64,000 nucleotides of DNA from Pseudoalteromonas luteoviolacea S2607. Its GTDB lineage: Bacteria > Pseudomonadota > Gammaproteobacteria > Enterobacterales > Alteromonadaceae. Positions within the stretch are counted from its first letter, which is position 1, and each line of letters begins with the position of its first letter. The translations under genes were made by a program, and so were the position numbers. The notes beneath the pieces were generated by a model. That model did not search any database, was not told where the DNA came from, and was given only the letters and a program-made list of their open reading frames with translations. Location of the stretch: positions 1 through 64,000 of the forward strand of contig NZ_AUXV01000045.1 in NCBI RefSeq assembly GCF_001625575.1, read 5' to 3'. Below, one piece after another: positions 19,401 through 27,311 of this stretch.

Positions 19401-21243
19401 CTTGGTTGCAGCATTTAACCACATGCACATCTTTATCGATCCAAACCCAGATGCAGCAAGCTCATACAAAGAGCGTGCGCGCATGTTTGAGCTACCGCGT
19501 TCTTCTTGGGAAGACTATGATGCAAATCTAATTTCAGAAGGTGGTGGTATTTTCTCTCGTGCAGCTAAGTCAATTAGCTTAACACCTGAGATTAAGAAAA
19601 TGCTTGGTACCAAGAAAGCCAGCATGACGCCAACTGAGCTTATCAAAGCTCTATTGATGATGCCTGTTGACCTACTGTGGAACGGCGGTATCGGCACATA
19701 CATTAAAGCAGCTAGCGAAAGCGATGCAGATGTAGGTGATAGAGCAAACGATGCACTGCGTATCAACGGCTCGCAACTAGGAGCTAAAATCTTTGGTGAA
19801 GGTGGTAACTTAGGTGCAACGCAACTTGGTCGTATCGAGTTTGCAGCGAAAGGTGGCCGCATCAACACTGACTTCATTGATAACGTAGGTGGTGTTGCGT
19901 GTTCGGATAACGAAGTAAACATCAAGATTCTACTTAATGGCCTTGTAGCAGAAGGTGATTTAACGAAGAAACAACGTGACGAGTTGCTATACGCGATGAC
20001 TGACGAAGTATCTGAGTTAGTATTAGCTGACTGTTATCGTCAAACTCATACGTTGTCGGTAACGAAGTCGAAAGGTCCTGCGACGCTAAAAGAGAAGATT
20101 CGCTTTATTCATGCCCTTGAAAAAGATGGCAAGTTGGATAGAAGCATCGAGTTCTTGCCAAGTGACGAAGAGCTAGCAGAGCGCGCAGCAGCTGGGCTTG
20201 ATCTGACTCGTCCTGAGCTTTCAGTGCTTGTTTCTTACTCTAAAATGGTATTGAAAGAAACACTGGTTGTTGACGAAATTACTGAGAACCCGTATTACCG
20301 TCAGCTACTTGTAAATTCTTTCCCAGTACCTCTACGCGAGCGTTTTAACGCTGCGATGGATGAGCACCCACTACGCAAAGAAATTATTGCAACTAAATTG
20401 GCTAACAACATTGTCAATGACATGGGTCTTAACTTCATGGTTCGTATGCATGAAGAGACTGGTGCGACAGAAGCTGAGATAGCACTTTGCTATTCAATTG
20501 CGAGCGCTACGTTCCAGATGTCAGAGACTTGGACAGCGATTTCAGATCTTGATAACAAGATCCCAGCTGCGGTTCAAACTGAGATGCTATATCAATTGCG
20601 TCGCACAGTTCGCCGTGCTACACGTTGGTTCTTGCGCCACCGCAATAAAGCACTGACAATCGAGCAAACGATAGAGTTCTTTGCGCCGACATTCGCTGAC
20701 TTAAGTGCAAACCTTGATAACTACATGGTTGCAGATGAAAGTGCACGTCTAGCTGAGAAAGCAGAAGTGTTAACTTCAGACGGTGTACCTGCTGAACTTG
20801 CACATCGTATTGTTACTTTGTCTAGCTTGTTCTCAGTGATGGATCTAGCTGAAGTTGCAAATAACGCGAAACGTGATATCTCAGTCGTGTCTAACACTTA
20901 CTTCAAGCTTGGCGCTAATATGGGACTACACTGGTTCCTAGACCAGATCACAGCGCAGCCAGTAGCAAACCATTGGCAAGCACTAGCACGTGCTTCTTAT
21001 CGTGAAGAGCTTGATTGGCAGCAGCGTGCTTTATCTGAAGTGGTATTAAACAGCTTTGAAGGTAACGATGATGATGTTGATACACTGATTGATCAGTGGA
21101 TGGAAAACCAAGCTTCATTGCTTCACCGTTGGCAACAGATGCTTGCTGAGTTCAAAACATCTCAGAACCACGACTTTGCGAAGTTCTCTGTAGCACTAAG
21201 GGAGTTAATGTTACTGAGTCACAACTGTGACACTTCCAAATAA
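16408..21243 (+). CDS. gdhB: NAD-specific glutamate dehydrogenase, large (GDH-180) class
   Basis: Catalyses the NAD-linked oxidative deamination of glutamate to 2-oxoglutarate and ammonia, a catabolic entry to the TCA cycle. At 1611 residues it belongs to the approximately 180-kDa class (PA3068/Streptomyces type). The N-terminal half holds ACT-like regulatory domains; the catalytic core (about 780-1170) carries LRGGKVARGGLRWSDRREDF, the substrate-binding VGSKGGFVCKQL and GDMAGDVFGNGML of the nucleotide-binding fold, followed by a helical C-terminal domain. AAGGA lies 10 bp before the ATG at 16408. It is monocistronic, with its own terminator. Codon use in this gene is visibly more biased than in its neighbours, consistent with high expression. 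Confidence 0.96.
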   Translation: MTQSEGPASVILDNVCKLIHKKVHADNVSLVETFAKALYSNMSKEDLAHRNDSDLYGAALSLWNSLEKNTSDNAVIRVFNPEVAKDGWQSSHTIVEIISNDMPFLVDSVRMALSRKNIASHLLLHCPLKINRDKQDKISAVSGLKTEQESSSTKTVFFIEIDRQTDESVIADFKQELESVLKDVSVAVEDWLLIRDKLVSVGEDIPSRKHNASKEELNEAVEFLDWLARDNFTFMGYRQYDLVPVQGDYELKPVAGSSLGLMKNSTESSRLLSELPEVARLEARSKNLLILTKTNSQSRVHRPAHIDYVGIKRFDKEGNVIGEDRFIGLFSSSFYNNSAADVPVLKSKIARIMEQCDFAKGTHAYKAVLNILETYPRDELVQARESELLDVATGVLQTQERDMCRLFIRRDVYGRFFSCMVYVPRERYNTALRRETQKLLGNAFGSNEKVEFTTFFSESTLARTHYIVRVADNNIKYNVKEIENNLVEAARTWEDKLQTALLASDGEARGNDLNRKYATAFPRAYKDEVLPSAAVVDIEKLEKLSDENKLEMLFYRPQEEANSQIVRLSLFHKDEPIHLSDVMPMLENFGLRVIGETPYAVKTSDGQVNWIMDFSMLLDSKGLADFDKVSARFRAALINVWNNRLENDGFNRLVLKAGSTGREASILRAYAKYMRQIGVTFSQSYIENTFEHYPHIANQLVELFEKKFCPQKKVAQKSLDKLVEKIYHELESVANLDDDRIIRLYVAMIDATLRTNFYQKEADGTNKSYVSFKIQPSAIPEMPLPLPAFEIFVYSPRIEGVHLRGGKVARGGLRWSDRREDFRTEVLGLVKAQQVKNTVIVPVGSKGGFVCKQLPNDREGFFREGQECYKIFIRGLLDITDNIIHGEIVPPVAVVRHDEDDPYLVVAADKGTATFSDIANGIADEYNFWLGDAFASGGSIGYDHKKMGITAKGAWESVKRHFREMDIDCQTTDFTAVAIGDMAGDVFGNGMLLSEHTRLVAAFNHMHIFIDPNPDAASSYKERARMFELPRSSWEDYDANLISEGGGIFSRAAKSISLTPEIKKMLGTKKASMTPTELIKALLMMPVDLLWNGGIGTYIKAASESDADVGDRANDALRINGSQLGAKIFGEGGNLGATQLGRIEFAAKGGRINTDFIDNVGGVACSDNEVNIKILLNGLVAEGDLTKKQRDELLYAMTDEVSELVLADCYRQTHTLSVTKSKGPATLKEKIRFIHALEKDGKLDRSIEFLPSDEELAERAAAGLDLTRPELSVLVSYSKMVLKETLVVDEITENPYYRQLLVNSFPVPLRERFNAAMDEHPLRKEIIATKLANNIVNDMGLNFMVRMHEETGATEAEIALCYSIASATFQMSETWTAISDLDNKIPAAVQTEMLYQLRRTVRRATRWFLRHRNKALTIEQTIEFFAPTFADLSANLDNYMVADESARLAEKAEVLTSDGVPAELAHRIVTLSSLFSVMDLAEVANNAKRDISVVSNTYFKLGANMGLHWFLDQITAQPVANHWQALARASYREELDWQQRALSEVVLNSFEGNDDDVDTLIDQWMENQASLLHRWQQMLAEFKTSQNHDFAKFSVALRELMLLSHNCDTSK

Positions 21244-21261
21244 AAATTAAAGCGTTACAAT

Positions 21262-21288
21262 ACCCCGGCAATTGCTGGGGTATTTTTT
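21262..21288 (+). terminator. Intrinsic terminator of gdhB
   Basis: ACCCCGGC-AATT-GCTGGGGT stem (21262-21281, one G-U pair) followed by A and seven T residues. Confidence 0.9.
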
Positions 21289-21324
21289 TGCCTCAAACTG
21301 TTACCAGGAACTTAAGGAGTCACG

Positions 21325-22335
21325 ATGTTTTACGATTTAGCACGTCGTTATATGTTTAATAAAGATGCGGAGTGGGCGCACGACTTTGCATTAGGCAATC
21401 TACGCCGCTTCAAAAATACCCCGTTAAGTCTCGCATGGTCACAGTCACTCCCTAAGAAGCCAGTTAATTTCTTAGGACTAGAGTTTGATAACCCAGTTGG
21501 TTTAGCAGCTGGTTTGGACAAAAATGCAGAATGTATTGATGCATTTGGTCAAATGGGTTTTGGGTTTATTGAGGTGGGTACCGTTACACCAAGACCGCAG
21601 GTTGGTAATGACAAGCCACGTATATTTCGTCTTCCAGAAGCGCATGCTGTAATTAATAGAATGGGCTTTAATAACAAGGGTGTGGATAATCTTGTCGCAA
21701 ATGTAAAAGCGTCGAATTATACAGGGATCCTTGGGATCAACATTGGTAAAAATAAAGACACACCGAATGAGCAGGGTAAAGATGATTACATTCATTGTAT
21801 GCGTAAAGTGTTTGAACATGCTTCGTATATCACTGTAAATATTTCATCACCGAATACTCCAGGGCTTCGAGATTTACAATATGGCGAAGCGTTAGATGAT
21901 TTACTACAAAGCCTTAAAAACGAGCAAGTAGATTTAATCGCGAAACACAATAAATCGGTACCAATGCTTGTAAAAATTGCGCCAGATGTAGATGCTGTTC
22001 AATTAACACAAATCTCCGAATCTCTTGTAAATAATCGCATTGACGGGGTCATTGCGACGAACACAACACTCGCGAGAGAGGCTGTTGAAGGGCTTGAGTT
22101 CGCTAATGAAGCTGGTGGCCTTTCAGGCAGACCTGTACGTGAAAAGTCCACTCACGTTGTCAGTGAATTAAAGCGTTTAACTGACGGGAAATTGCCAATT
22201 ATCGGAGTGGGTGGAATTGATAGCGCAGAAGCTGCGCAAGAAAAGTTAAATGCAGGTGCTGATTTAGTTCAAGTATATACAGGATTTATATACGAAGGCC
22301 CGCAATTGATCAAAAGGATCGTAAATTCTTTATAA
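21325..22335 (+). CDS. pyrD: Dihydroorotate dehydrogenase (quinone), class 2
   Basis: Membrane-associated FMN enzyme that oxidises dihydroorotate to orotate with a quinone acceptor, the fourth step of pyrimidine synthesis. Its 336 residues match the E. coli enzyme. The N-terminal helices (about 1-45) for membrane contact are present. NPVGLAAGLDKNAE (about 56-69), NRMGFNNKG (about 111-119), the active-site NISSPNTPGLRDLQ (about 173-186), and the FMN-phosphate loop GVGGIDSAEAA near 292 are clear. AAGGAG precedes the ATG at 21325. The zapC gene follows after 123 bp in the same direction, an order also found in Shewanella and E. coli, where pyrD precedes zapC. Confidence 0.97.
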   Translation: MFYDLARRYMFNKDAEWAHDFALGNLRRFKNTPLSLAWSQSLPKKPVNFLGLEFDNPVGLAAGLDKNAECIDAFGQMGFGFIEVGTVTPRPQVGNDKPRIFRLPEAHAVINRMGFNNKGVDNLVANVKASNYTGILGINIGKNKDTPNEQGKDDYIHCMRKVFEHASYITVNISSPNTPGLRDLQYGEALDDLLQSLKNEQVDLIAKHNKSVPMLVKIAPDVDAVQLTQISESLVNNRIDGVIATNTTLAREAVEGLEFANEAGGLSGRPVREKSTHVVSELKRLTDGKLPIIGVGGIDSAEAAQEKLNAGADLVQVYTGFIYEGPQLIKRIVNSL

Positions 22336-22386
22336 GGATCAGGCATATTACGAAATGATCCTAAATAAAAAGTTATTATAAATATT

Positions 22387-22414
22387 TTTACACTTGCAAA
22401 AATCGCGATATACT
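22387..22414 (+). promoter_or_regulatory. Predicted sigma-70 promoter of zapC
   Basis: TTTACA (22387-22392) and TATACT (22409-22414) with a 16-bp spacer, 45 bp before the zapC start codon. This is a sequence-based prediction only. Confidence 0.45.
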
Positions 22415-22458
22415 ACGAGTTACTGTTAGTTTGGAGAAGTAGTAATTCGGAGGCGATT

Positions 22459-22986
22459 TTGCAAGCATCAAAAGAGTGGCGTTGGTTACAGTGTCACACA
22501 CAGAATCGGTTGCTTGTTGACCTCGGAGACGAGCTACAGTTGTGTACCCCTTTTAGGTTGCGTCAACTAACAGCCGATTCTATATCCAGCCCAACTTTTA
22601 GCGTTGAAGAAGCCGAATTTTACCAGAATGTGTTCGATTACTTGTGCACTTATGGTGTTTGGTCTGAAGCGCAGTGCTGTCAAATATCACTGAATGCTAC
22701 CGCTACAAAATTCCATTTACTTCCCATGCAAGCCAAAAGCTGGTTTTTCAGTCCTTATACAGGTTCTGATGTGTTGTGTAATGCGGTAATCTCACTAGAG
22801 TCGAAAGAAATGACTGGTGAGTGTTTAATCGTAGACCACGACAGCGAAGCCAGTCTGTGTGTTAATCTCACTGCTAATTTCAAGCTCGATGAAAATATTG
22901 TGCTCGAACAATTTCAAGCAATTAAAGTGCTTAACAATCGTATCCACCCTCTATTAGTCAGTAATAAACTCGTCAGAAGAGCGTAA
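22459..22986 (+). CDS. zapC: Cell division protein ZapC
   Basis: FtsZ-bundling cytosolic protein that stabilises the Z ring. The 175-residue chain has the ZapC layout: an N-terminal WRWLQC...LLVDLGDELQLCTPF, the middle segment MQAKSWFF (E. coli MPKSWHF), and a C-terminal FQAIKVLNNRIHPLL (E. coli DAIKIMNDRLKPQ). The start is TTG at 22459, supported by GGAGG at 22449-22453 with a 5-bp spacing and no better start nearby. It lies between pyrD and rlmKL, as in E. coli, where zapC sits between pyrD and ycbX with rlmL next. Similarity to E. coli ZapC is moderate. Confidence 0.9.
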   Translation: MQASKEWRWLQCHTQNRLLVDLGDELQLCTPFRLRQLTADSISSPTFSVEEAEFYQNVFDYLCTYGVWSEAQCCQISLNATATKFHLLPMQAKSWFFSPYTGSDVLCNAVISLESKEMTGECLIVDHDSEASLCVNLTANFKLDENIVLEQFQAIKVLNNRIHPLLVSNKLVRRA

Positions 22987-23011
22987 TCCAATCCCAGTCT
23001 GTAAACAGCTG

Positions 23012-23020
23012 TGTTATACT
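23012..23020 (+). promoter_or_regulatory. Extended -10 promoter candidate of rlmKL
   Basis: TGTTATACT matches an extended -10 (TGnTATACT) 30 bp before the rlmKL start codon. No good -35 box is seen 17 bp upstream, as is usual for extended -10 promoters. Confidence 0.4.
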
Positions 23021-23050
23021 CGCGTCAATTGAAATTATAGGGTTATCACA

Positions 23051-25162
23051 TTGCAGTTTATTGCACTTACGTCGATTGGTATCGAGAATTTATTAGTTGA
23101 AGAGCTTCAATCTTTCGAAATTAAAGTAACTAAGCAAAGTATTGGTTCAGTACGTTTTGATGCTGATAATTTAACAGCACAGAAATTCTGTATGATGACA
23201 CGCTATTCAACACGCGTAATGTTGCTGATTGATGAGCACGAAGATATTAAAAATAAAGATGACCTATATAAATTTGCGCGTTTTCAGGGCTGGCAGGAAT
23301 GGTTTGGTCCAAAACAAACATTTGCTGTTGAGTTTAATGGTACCAACAAAGAGCTGAAAAACAGTCAGTTTTCTGGACTTGTGATTAAAGATGCAGTTGT
23401 AGATTATTTCCAAGATCTTTATGAACAACGTCCTTCTGTTGATAAGCAAGATGCTAACGTTCGCATTATTGCAAAATTAAATAAACAGAAGCTCGCTTTA
23501 TACCTCGATTACTCAGGCCCAAGGTTGTCAGACCGTGGTTATCGAACTAAGCAAGGTAAAGCACCTATTCGTGAGCATTTAGCGGCTGCACTAGTGACTC
23601 GTAGTGGTTGGTTAAATGACACTTCTAAACCACTTTTTGATCCTTGCTGTGGCTCAGGTACATTGTTAATTGAAGCGGCGAGTATGGCATTGAAATTGCC
23701 GACTAACCTAAATAAAGCCTTTGCTTTTAAAAGACTTCCTAGTTTTAGAGAAGCAAAATTTAAAGAGCTGCAACAAACACTTAAAGCTGAAAAAAATGAT
23801 TCTAAACTGTGGTTAATTGGGCATGATATTGATGCGAAAGTCATCGAAACTGCACAATCGAATGCTAATCGAGCTGGTTTAGGCGAGCAAATTCAATTTA
23901 ACGTTGCTGATGCAGGCAAACTTCAATCCGTCGCTAAGCGCCCTGGAACTGTTTTAAGTAACTTGCCTTACGGTGAGCGTTTAGGATCTATGGCTGAACT
24001 CATTAGTTTATACCGTAATATGGGGGCGAGCTTTAAGAAATACTTCCAAGATTGGAATGCCGCTCTTTTAGGGACTGACGATGAGTTGTTCAGGCTGCTC
24101 AAACTTGCATCTAAAAAGCGATATAAGTTTAAAAATGGCCCGATTGATGTGACGTTGTATCTTTATGAGTTAAATGAGAAACAAGTTGCGCAAAATCAGC
24201 AAGCGTCTGAACTGCACTACGAGCAATCTCGTGCTTTTGCAAATCGATTAAAGAAGAATAAACAAGGCCTTAAAAATTGGCTTAAAAAAGAATCGGTACA
24301 GGCTTACAGGTTATATGACGCAGATATTCCTGAATACAATGTTGCCGTTGATGTGTACGGTGACAACGCGGTTATTTTCGAATATGCAGCGCCTAAAGAA
24401 ATCAATGCAGAAGTTGCCGACAAACGTTTACAGGATGTGATTTCCTTAACAGCTGAAACATTGCAGATTTCTCCAAGTAATCTCGCTGTTAAAGTTCGTA
24501 AGAAACAACGTGGTGATGAACAATATACCTCGTATGAAAAGCAAAATCGCTTACAAGTTATCGAAGAATTTGGAGCGAAATTTAAAGTTAACTTGTATGA
24601 CTATCTCGACACAGGTTTGTTTTTAGATCATCGACTAGCACGTCGCTTTATTCAGCAAAATTCAAAGGATAAGCGGGTACTGAACTTGTTTGCGTACACA
24701 GGCACAGCGTCAGTACATGCGGCACTTGGTGGCGCGAAAGCTGTGACAACAGTAGATATGTCCAAGACTTATTTAAAGTGGGCGGAAGAAAACTTTGCTT
24801 TGAATAACCTTAAAAATCCTCGTTTTAGATTTGAACAAGCTGATTGCCTCAAATGGTTAGAACATGCGAAAGGTCAATATGATTTGATCTTTTTAGATCC
24901 CCCAACGTTCTCTAATTCTAAGCGAATGAAAGATGCGTTTGACGTGCAAAGAGATCACATCCAGCTATTAACTTGGGTAAAGAATATCCTGAGTCCAGAC
25001 GGTGTGCTGTTGTTCTCTAATAACAAACGCGGTTTTAAGATGGACGAAGTTGCGCTAATAGGCTTAGGCTTGAAAGCAGAGAATATTTCTGCGCAAACGT
25101 TGTCGCCAGATTTCAAGCGTAATAAGCAGATCCACAACAGCTGGTTAATTACTCATGGCTAA
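23051..25162 (+). CDS. rlmL: Bifunctional 23S rRNA methyltransferase RlmKL
   Basis: Methylates 23S rRNA at m2G2445 (RlmL half) and m7G2069 (RlmK half) in the fused gammaproteobacterial enzyme. The 703 residues match E. coli (702). A THUMP domain (about 45-155) is followed by the first methyltransferase with DPCCGSGTLLIEAA (about 197-210) and SNLPYGERLG (about 300-309), then the second with NLFAYTGTASVHAA (about 545-558) and LDPPTFSNSKRM (about 615-626). The start is TTG at 23051 (MQFIALTSIGIENLL), which matches the family N-terminus; the ribosome-binding site (TAGGG) is weak. Its last 8 bp overlap the next gene. Confidence 0.96.
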   Translation: MQFIALTSIGIENLLVEELQSFEIKVTKQSIGSVRFDADNLTAQKFCMMTRYSTRVMLLIDEHEDIKNKDDLYKFARFQGWQEWFGPKQTFAVEFNGTNKELKNSQFSGLVIKDAVVDYFQDLYEQRPSVDKQDANVRIIAKLNKQKLALYLDYSGPRLSDRGYRTKQGKAPIREHLAAALVTRSGWLNDTSKPLFDPCCGSGTLLIEAASMALKLPTNLNKAFAFKRLPSFREAKFKELQQTLKAEKNDSKLWLIGHDIDAKVIETAQSNANRAGLGEQIQFNVADAGKLQSVAKRPGTVLSNLPYGERLGSMAELISLYRNMGASFKKYFQDWNAALLGTDDELFRLLKLASKKRYKFKNGPIDVTLYLYELNEKQVAQNQQASELHYEQSRAFANRLKKNKQGLKNWLKKESVQAYRLYDADIPEYNVAVDVYGDNAVIFEYAAPKEINAEVADKRLQDVISLTAETLQISPSNLAVKVRKKQRGDEQYTSYEKQNRLQVIEEFGAKFKVNLYDYLDTGLFLDHRLARRFIQQNSKDKRVLNLFAYTGTASVHAALGGAKAVTTVDMSKTYLKWAEENFALNNLKNPRFRFEQADCLKWLEHAKGQYDLIFLDPPTFSNSKRMKDAFDVQRDHIQLLTWVKNILSPDGVLLFSNNKRGFKMDEVALIGLGLKAENISAQTLSPDFKRNKQIHNSWLITHG

Positions 25163-25409
25163 AGTGACCTTGTATTACACACAGGGGTGTCATTTATGTG
25201 AAGAAGCGCTCTCGTTAGCGCTTTGTTGCGTTCGTGAAGGTGATATTCTTCACCAAGATATTTTGGAAAGTGAGGCTTTGGTTGAAAAATATCAAACCTC
25301 AATTCCTGTTTTAGAAAGTATAACTACTGGTAAATTGCTATATTGGCCGTTTACCCAACAACAAATTCAAGAGTTAGTACAAGAAGATGGATTTAATAAG
25401 AATAGCTAA
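25155..25409 (+). CDS. Glutaredoxin-like protein (DUF836 family)
   Basis: An 84-residue thioredoxin-fold protein with a CxxC motif near its start (YYTQGCHLCEEAL) and a cis-Pro segment (TSIPVLES), as in the DUF836/glutaredoxin-2-like family. It is probably a cytosolic thiol-disulfide protein, but the substrate is unknown. The gene starts inside the end of rlmKL (8-bp overlap) and its own last 23 bp overlap uup, so all three are translationally coupled. The same trio occurs in related marine gammaproteobacteria as far as I recall. The length is short but normal for the family. Confidence 0.9.
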   Translation: MAKVTLYYTQGCHLCEEALSLALCCVREGDILHQDILESEALVEKYQTSIPVLESITTGKLLYWPFTQQQIQELVQEDGFNKNS

Positions 25410-27303
25410 AGCGCAACTTGCTTTCGGCTCTCATCCGTTATTAGACAATGCTGATGCTCTCATCGAAGCCGGTGAGCGAGTGTGTATTGTTGGTAGAAAT
25501 GGTGCAGGCAAGTCAACCTTACTAAAAGTATTAGACGGCCAAGTCGTACTTGATGATGGTGAAATAAATAGATTAACTGGCTTAAAAGTTTCTCGATTAG
25601 AACAAGATCCACCTAAGGGCGCTGAAGGGAGCGTGTTTGATTATGTCGCCAATGGGTTACCGGAGGTTGCTAGTTTACTTATTGAATATAATCATGTTAG
25701 TGAAGCGCTTCAAACCGATCAATCTAACTCTTTGTTAAATCGACTAGAGCGTCTATCAGCTGAAATTGAGGCGGCTGATGCTTGGCGGTTTGAAAGTAGA
25801 ATTAACCTAGTACTTAGCCAATTGCAGCTCACAGCGCAAATGCGTTTGGAAAAGCTATCGGGTGGTTGGTTAAGAAAGGTGGCACTGGCAAAAGCGCTTG
25901 TGGGAGACCCAGATTTACTATTGCTTGATGAACCTACTAACCATTTAGACATGGCGAGTGTTGAGTGGCTGGAATCATTTTTAAAGGACTTTAAAGGCGG
26001 CATTGTATTTATTTCTCACGACCGTGCTTTTATTCGTGCTGTCGCTACACGTATTCTAGATTTAGATCGAGGTAAGTTAATATCTTACCCTGGAAATTAC
26101 GCTAAGTACCTAGAGCAAAAAGCGCATGACTTAAAAGTTGAAGAAACACAGAATGCGCTTTTCGATAAGAAGTTAGCAGAAGAAGAAGCATGGATACGTC
26201 AAGGCATTAAGGCGCGTAGAACGCGAAATGAAGGGCGAGTTAGAGCTCTAAAAGCCTTGCGTGTTGAACGTAAGCAACGAGTCGAGCAAGTGGGCAAAGC
26301 TGATTTTAACATTGAGTCGGCAGAGCGTTCAGGGAAGTTGGTTTTTGAAGCTAACTTCGTTAACCATGCATTTAAAGATAAACCTATCGTTAAAGATTTT
26401 TCGACACTGGTTATGCGTGGCGACAGAGTGGGCTTAGTTGGCCCAAATGGGATAGGTAAAACAACATTGCTAAAGCTATTATTCGGCAAGCTTTCTGCTG
26501 ACAGTGGCAAAATTAAACAGGGTGTCAATCTGGAAGTTGCCTACTTTGACCAGTATAGAGAGAAGCTGGATGAAGAGATGACGGTACAAGACAACGTTGC
26601 TGAAGGAAAACAAGAAGTTTCTATTGGTGGACGTAGCAGACATGTGTTGGGTTACTTACAAGACTTCTTATTTCCACCAGCAAGAGCAAGAACACCTGTT
26701 AAAGCACTGTCAGGTGGTGAGAAGAACCGTTTATTACTAGCAAAACTGTTTTTGAAGCCTTCGAATGTACTTGTGCTCGATGAGCCAACCAATGATTTGG
26801 ATATCGAGACCTTAGAGTTATTAGAAGAAATAATCACACAGTATAAAGGTACAATTTTAATCGTAAGCCATGACCGTGAATTTATCGATAACACCTGTAA
26901 TAGTGTGTGGGCATTCGAAGGGGATGGTGTTGTCACTGAAATCGTCGGTGGCTACAGTGACTTTGAAGCTTACCGAGAAAACAAGCTCGCTCAGCAAAAA
27001 GCACTAGAGAAACTAGACAAAGAGAAGAAAGCTGCACCAGCGGCTAAGAAAGAGACAAACAAGAACAAATCAAGCAAGTTAAGTTACAAATTAAAACTTG
27101 AATTAGAAAGCTTGCCAAGTAAAGTAGAGGAACTTGAGGCAGCTCTAGAGAGCCAGCAAGAATTAGTTAACTCTCCAGAGTTCTTTAAACAAGACTCCGA
27201 AGTAACACAGCAAGCGTTGAACCAATTAGCAGAACTAGAGTCAAAGCTCGAAACCGCGTTTGAACGCTGGGAAGAATTAGAAGCTTTACAGAATCAGCAG
27301 TAA
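25387..27303 (+). CDS. uup: ABC-F ATPase Uup
   Basis: Soluble ATPase of the ABC-F family, with two nucleotide-binding domains and no membrane part; these proteins act on the ribosome, and Uup also affects transposon precise excision in E. coli. In its 638 residues the first domain has GRNGAGKST (about 37-45) and LSGGWLRKVALAKAL, and the second has GPNGIGKTT (about 350-358) and LSGGEKNRLLLAKL. The inter-domain linker and the C-terminal Lys/Glu-rich coiled coil (about 545-635), which is the DNA- or ribosome-binding part, are present. The start ATG overlaps the glutaredoxin-like gene by 23 bp. Confidence 0.96.
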   Translation: MDLIRIAKAQLAFGSHPLLDNADALIEAGERVCIVGRNGAGKSTLLKVLDGQVVLDDGEINRLTGLKVSRLEQDPPKGAEGSVFDYVANGLPEVASLLIEYNHVSEALQTDQSNSLLNRLERLSAEIEAADAWRFESRINLVLSQLQLTAQMRLEKLSGGWLRKVALAKALVGDPDLLLLDEPTNHLDMASVEWLESFLKDFKGGIVFISHDRAFIRAVATRILDLDRGKLISYPGNYAKYLEQKAHDLKVEETQNALFDKKLAEEEAWIRQGIKARRTRNEGRVRALKALRVERKQRVEQVGKADFNIESAERSGKLVFEANFVNHAFKDKPIVKDFSTLVMRGDRVGLVGPNGIGKTTLLKLLFGKLSADSGKIKQGVNLEVAYFDQYREKLDEEMTVQDNVAEGKQEVSIGGRSRHVLGYLQDFLFPPARARTPVKALSGGEKNRLLLAKLFLKPSNVLVLDEPTNDLDIETLELLEEIITQYKGTILIVSHDREFIDNTCNSVWAFEGDGVVTEIVGGYSDFEAYRENKLAQQKALEKLDKEKKAAPAAKKETNKNKSSKLSYKLKLELESLPSKVEELEAALESQQELVNSPEFFKQDSEVTQQALNQLAELESKLETAFERWEELEALQNQQ

Positions 27304-27311
27304 GGATTGAG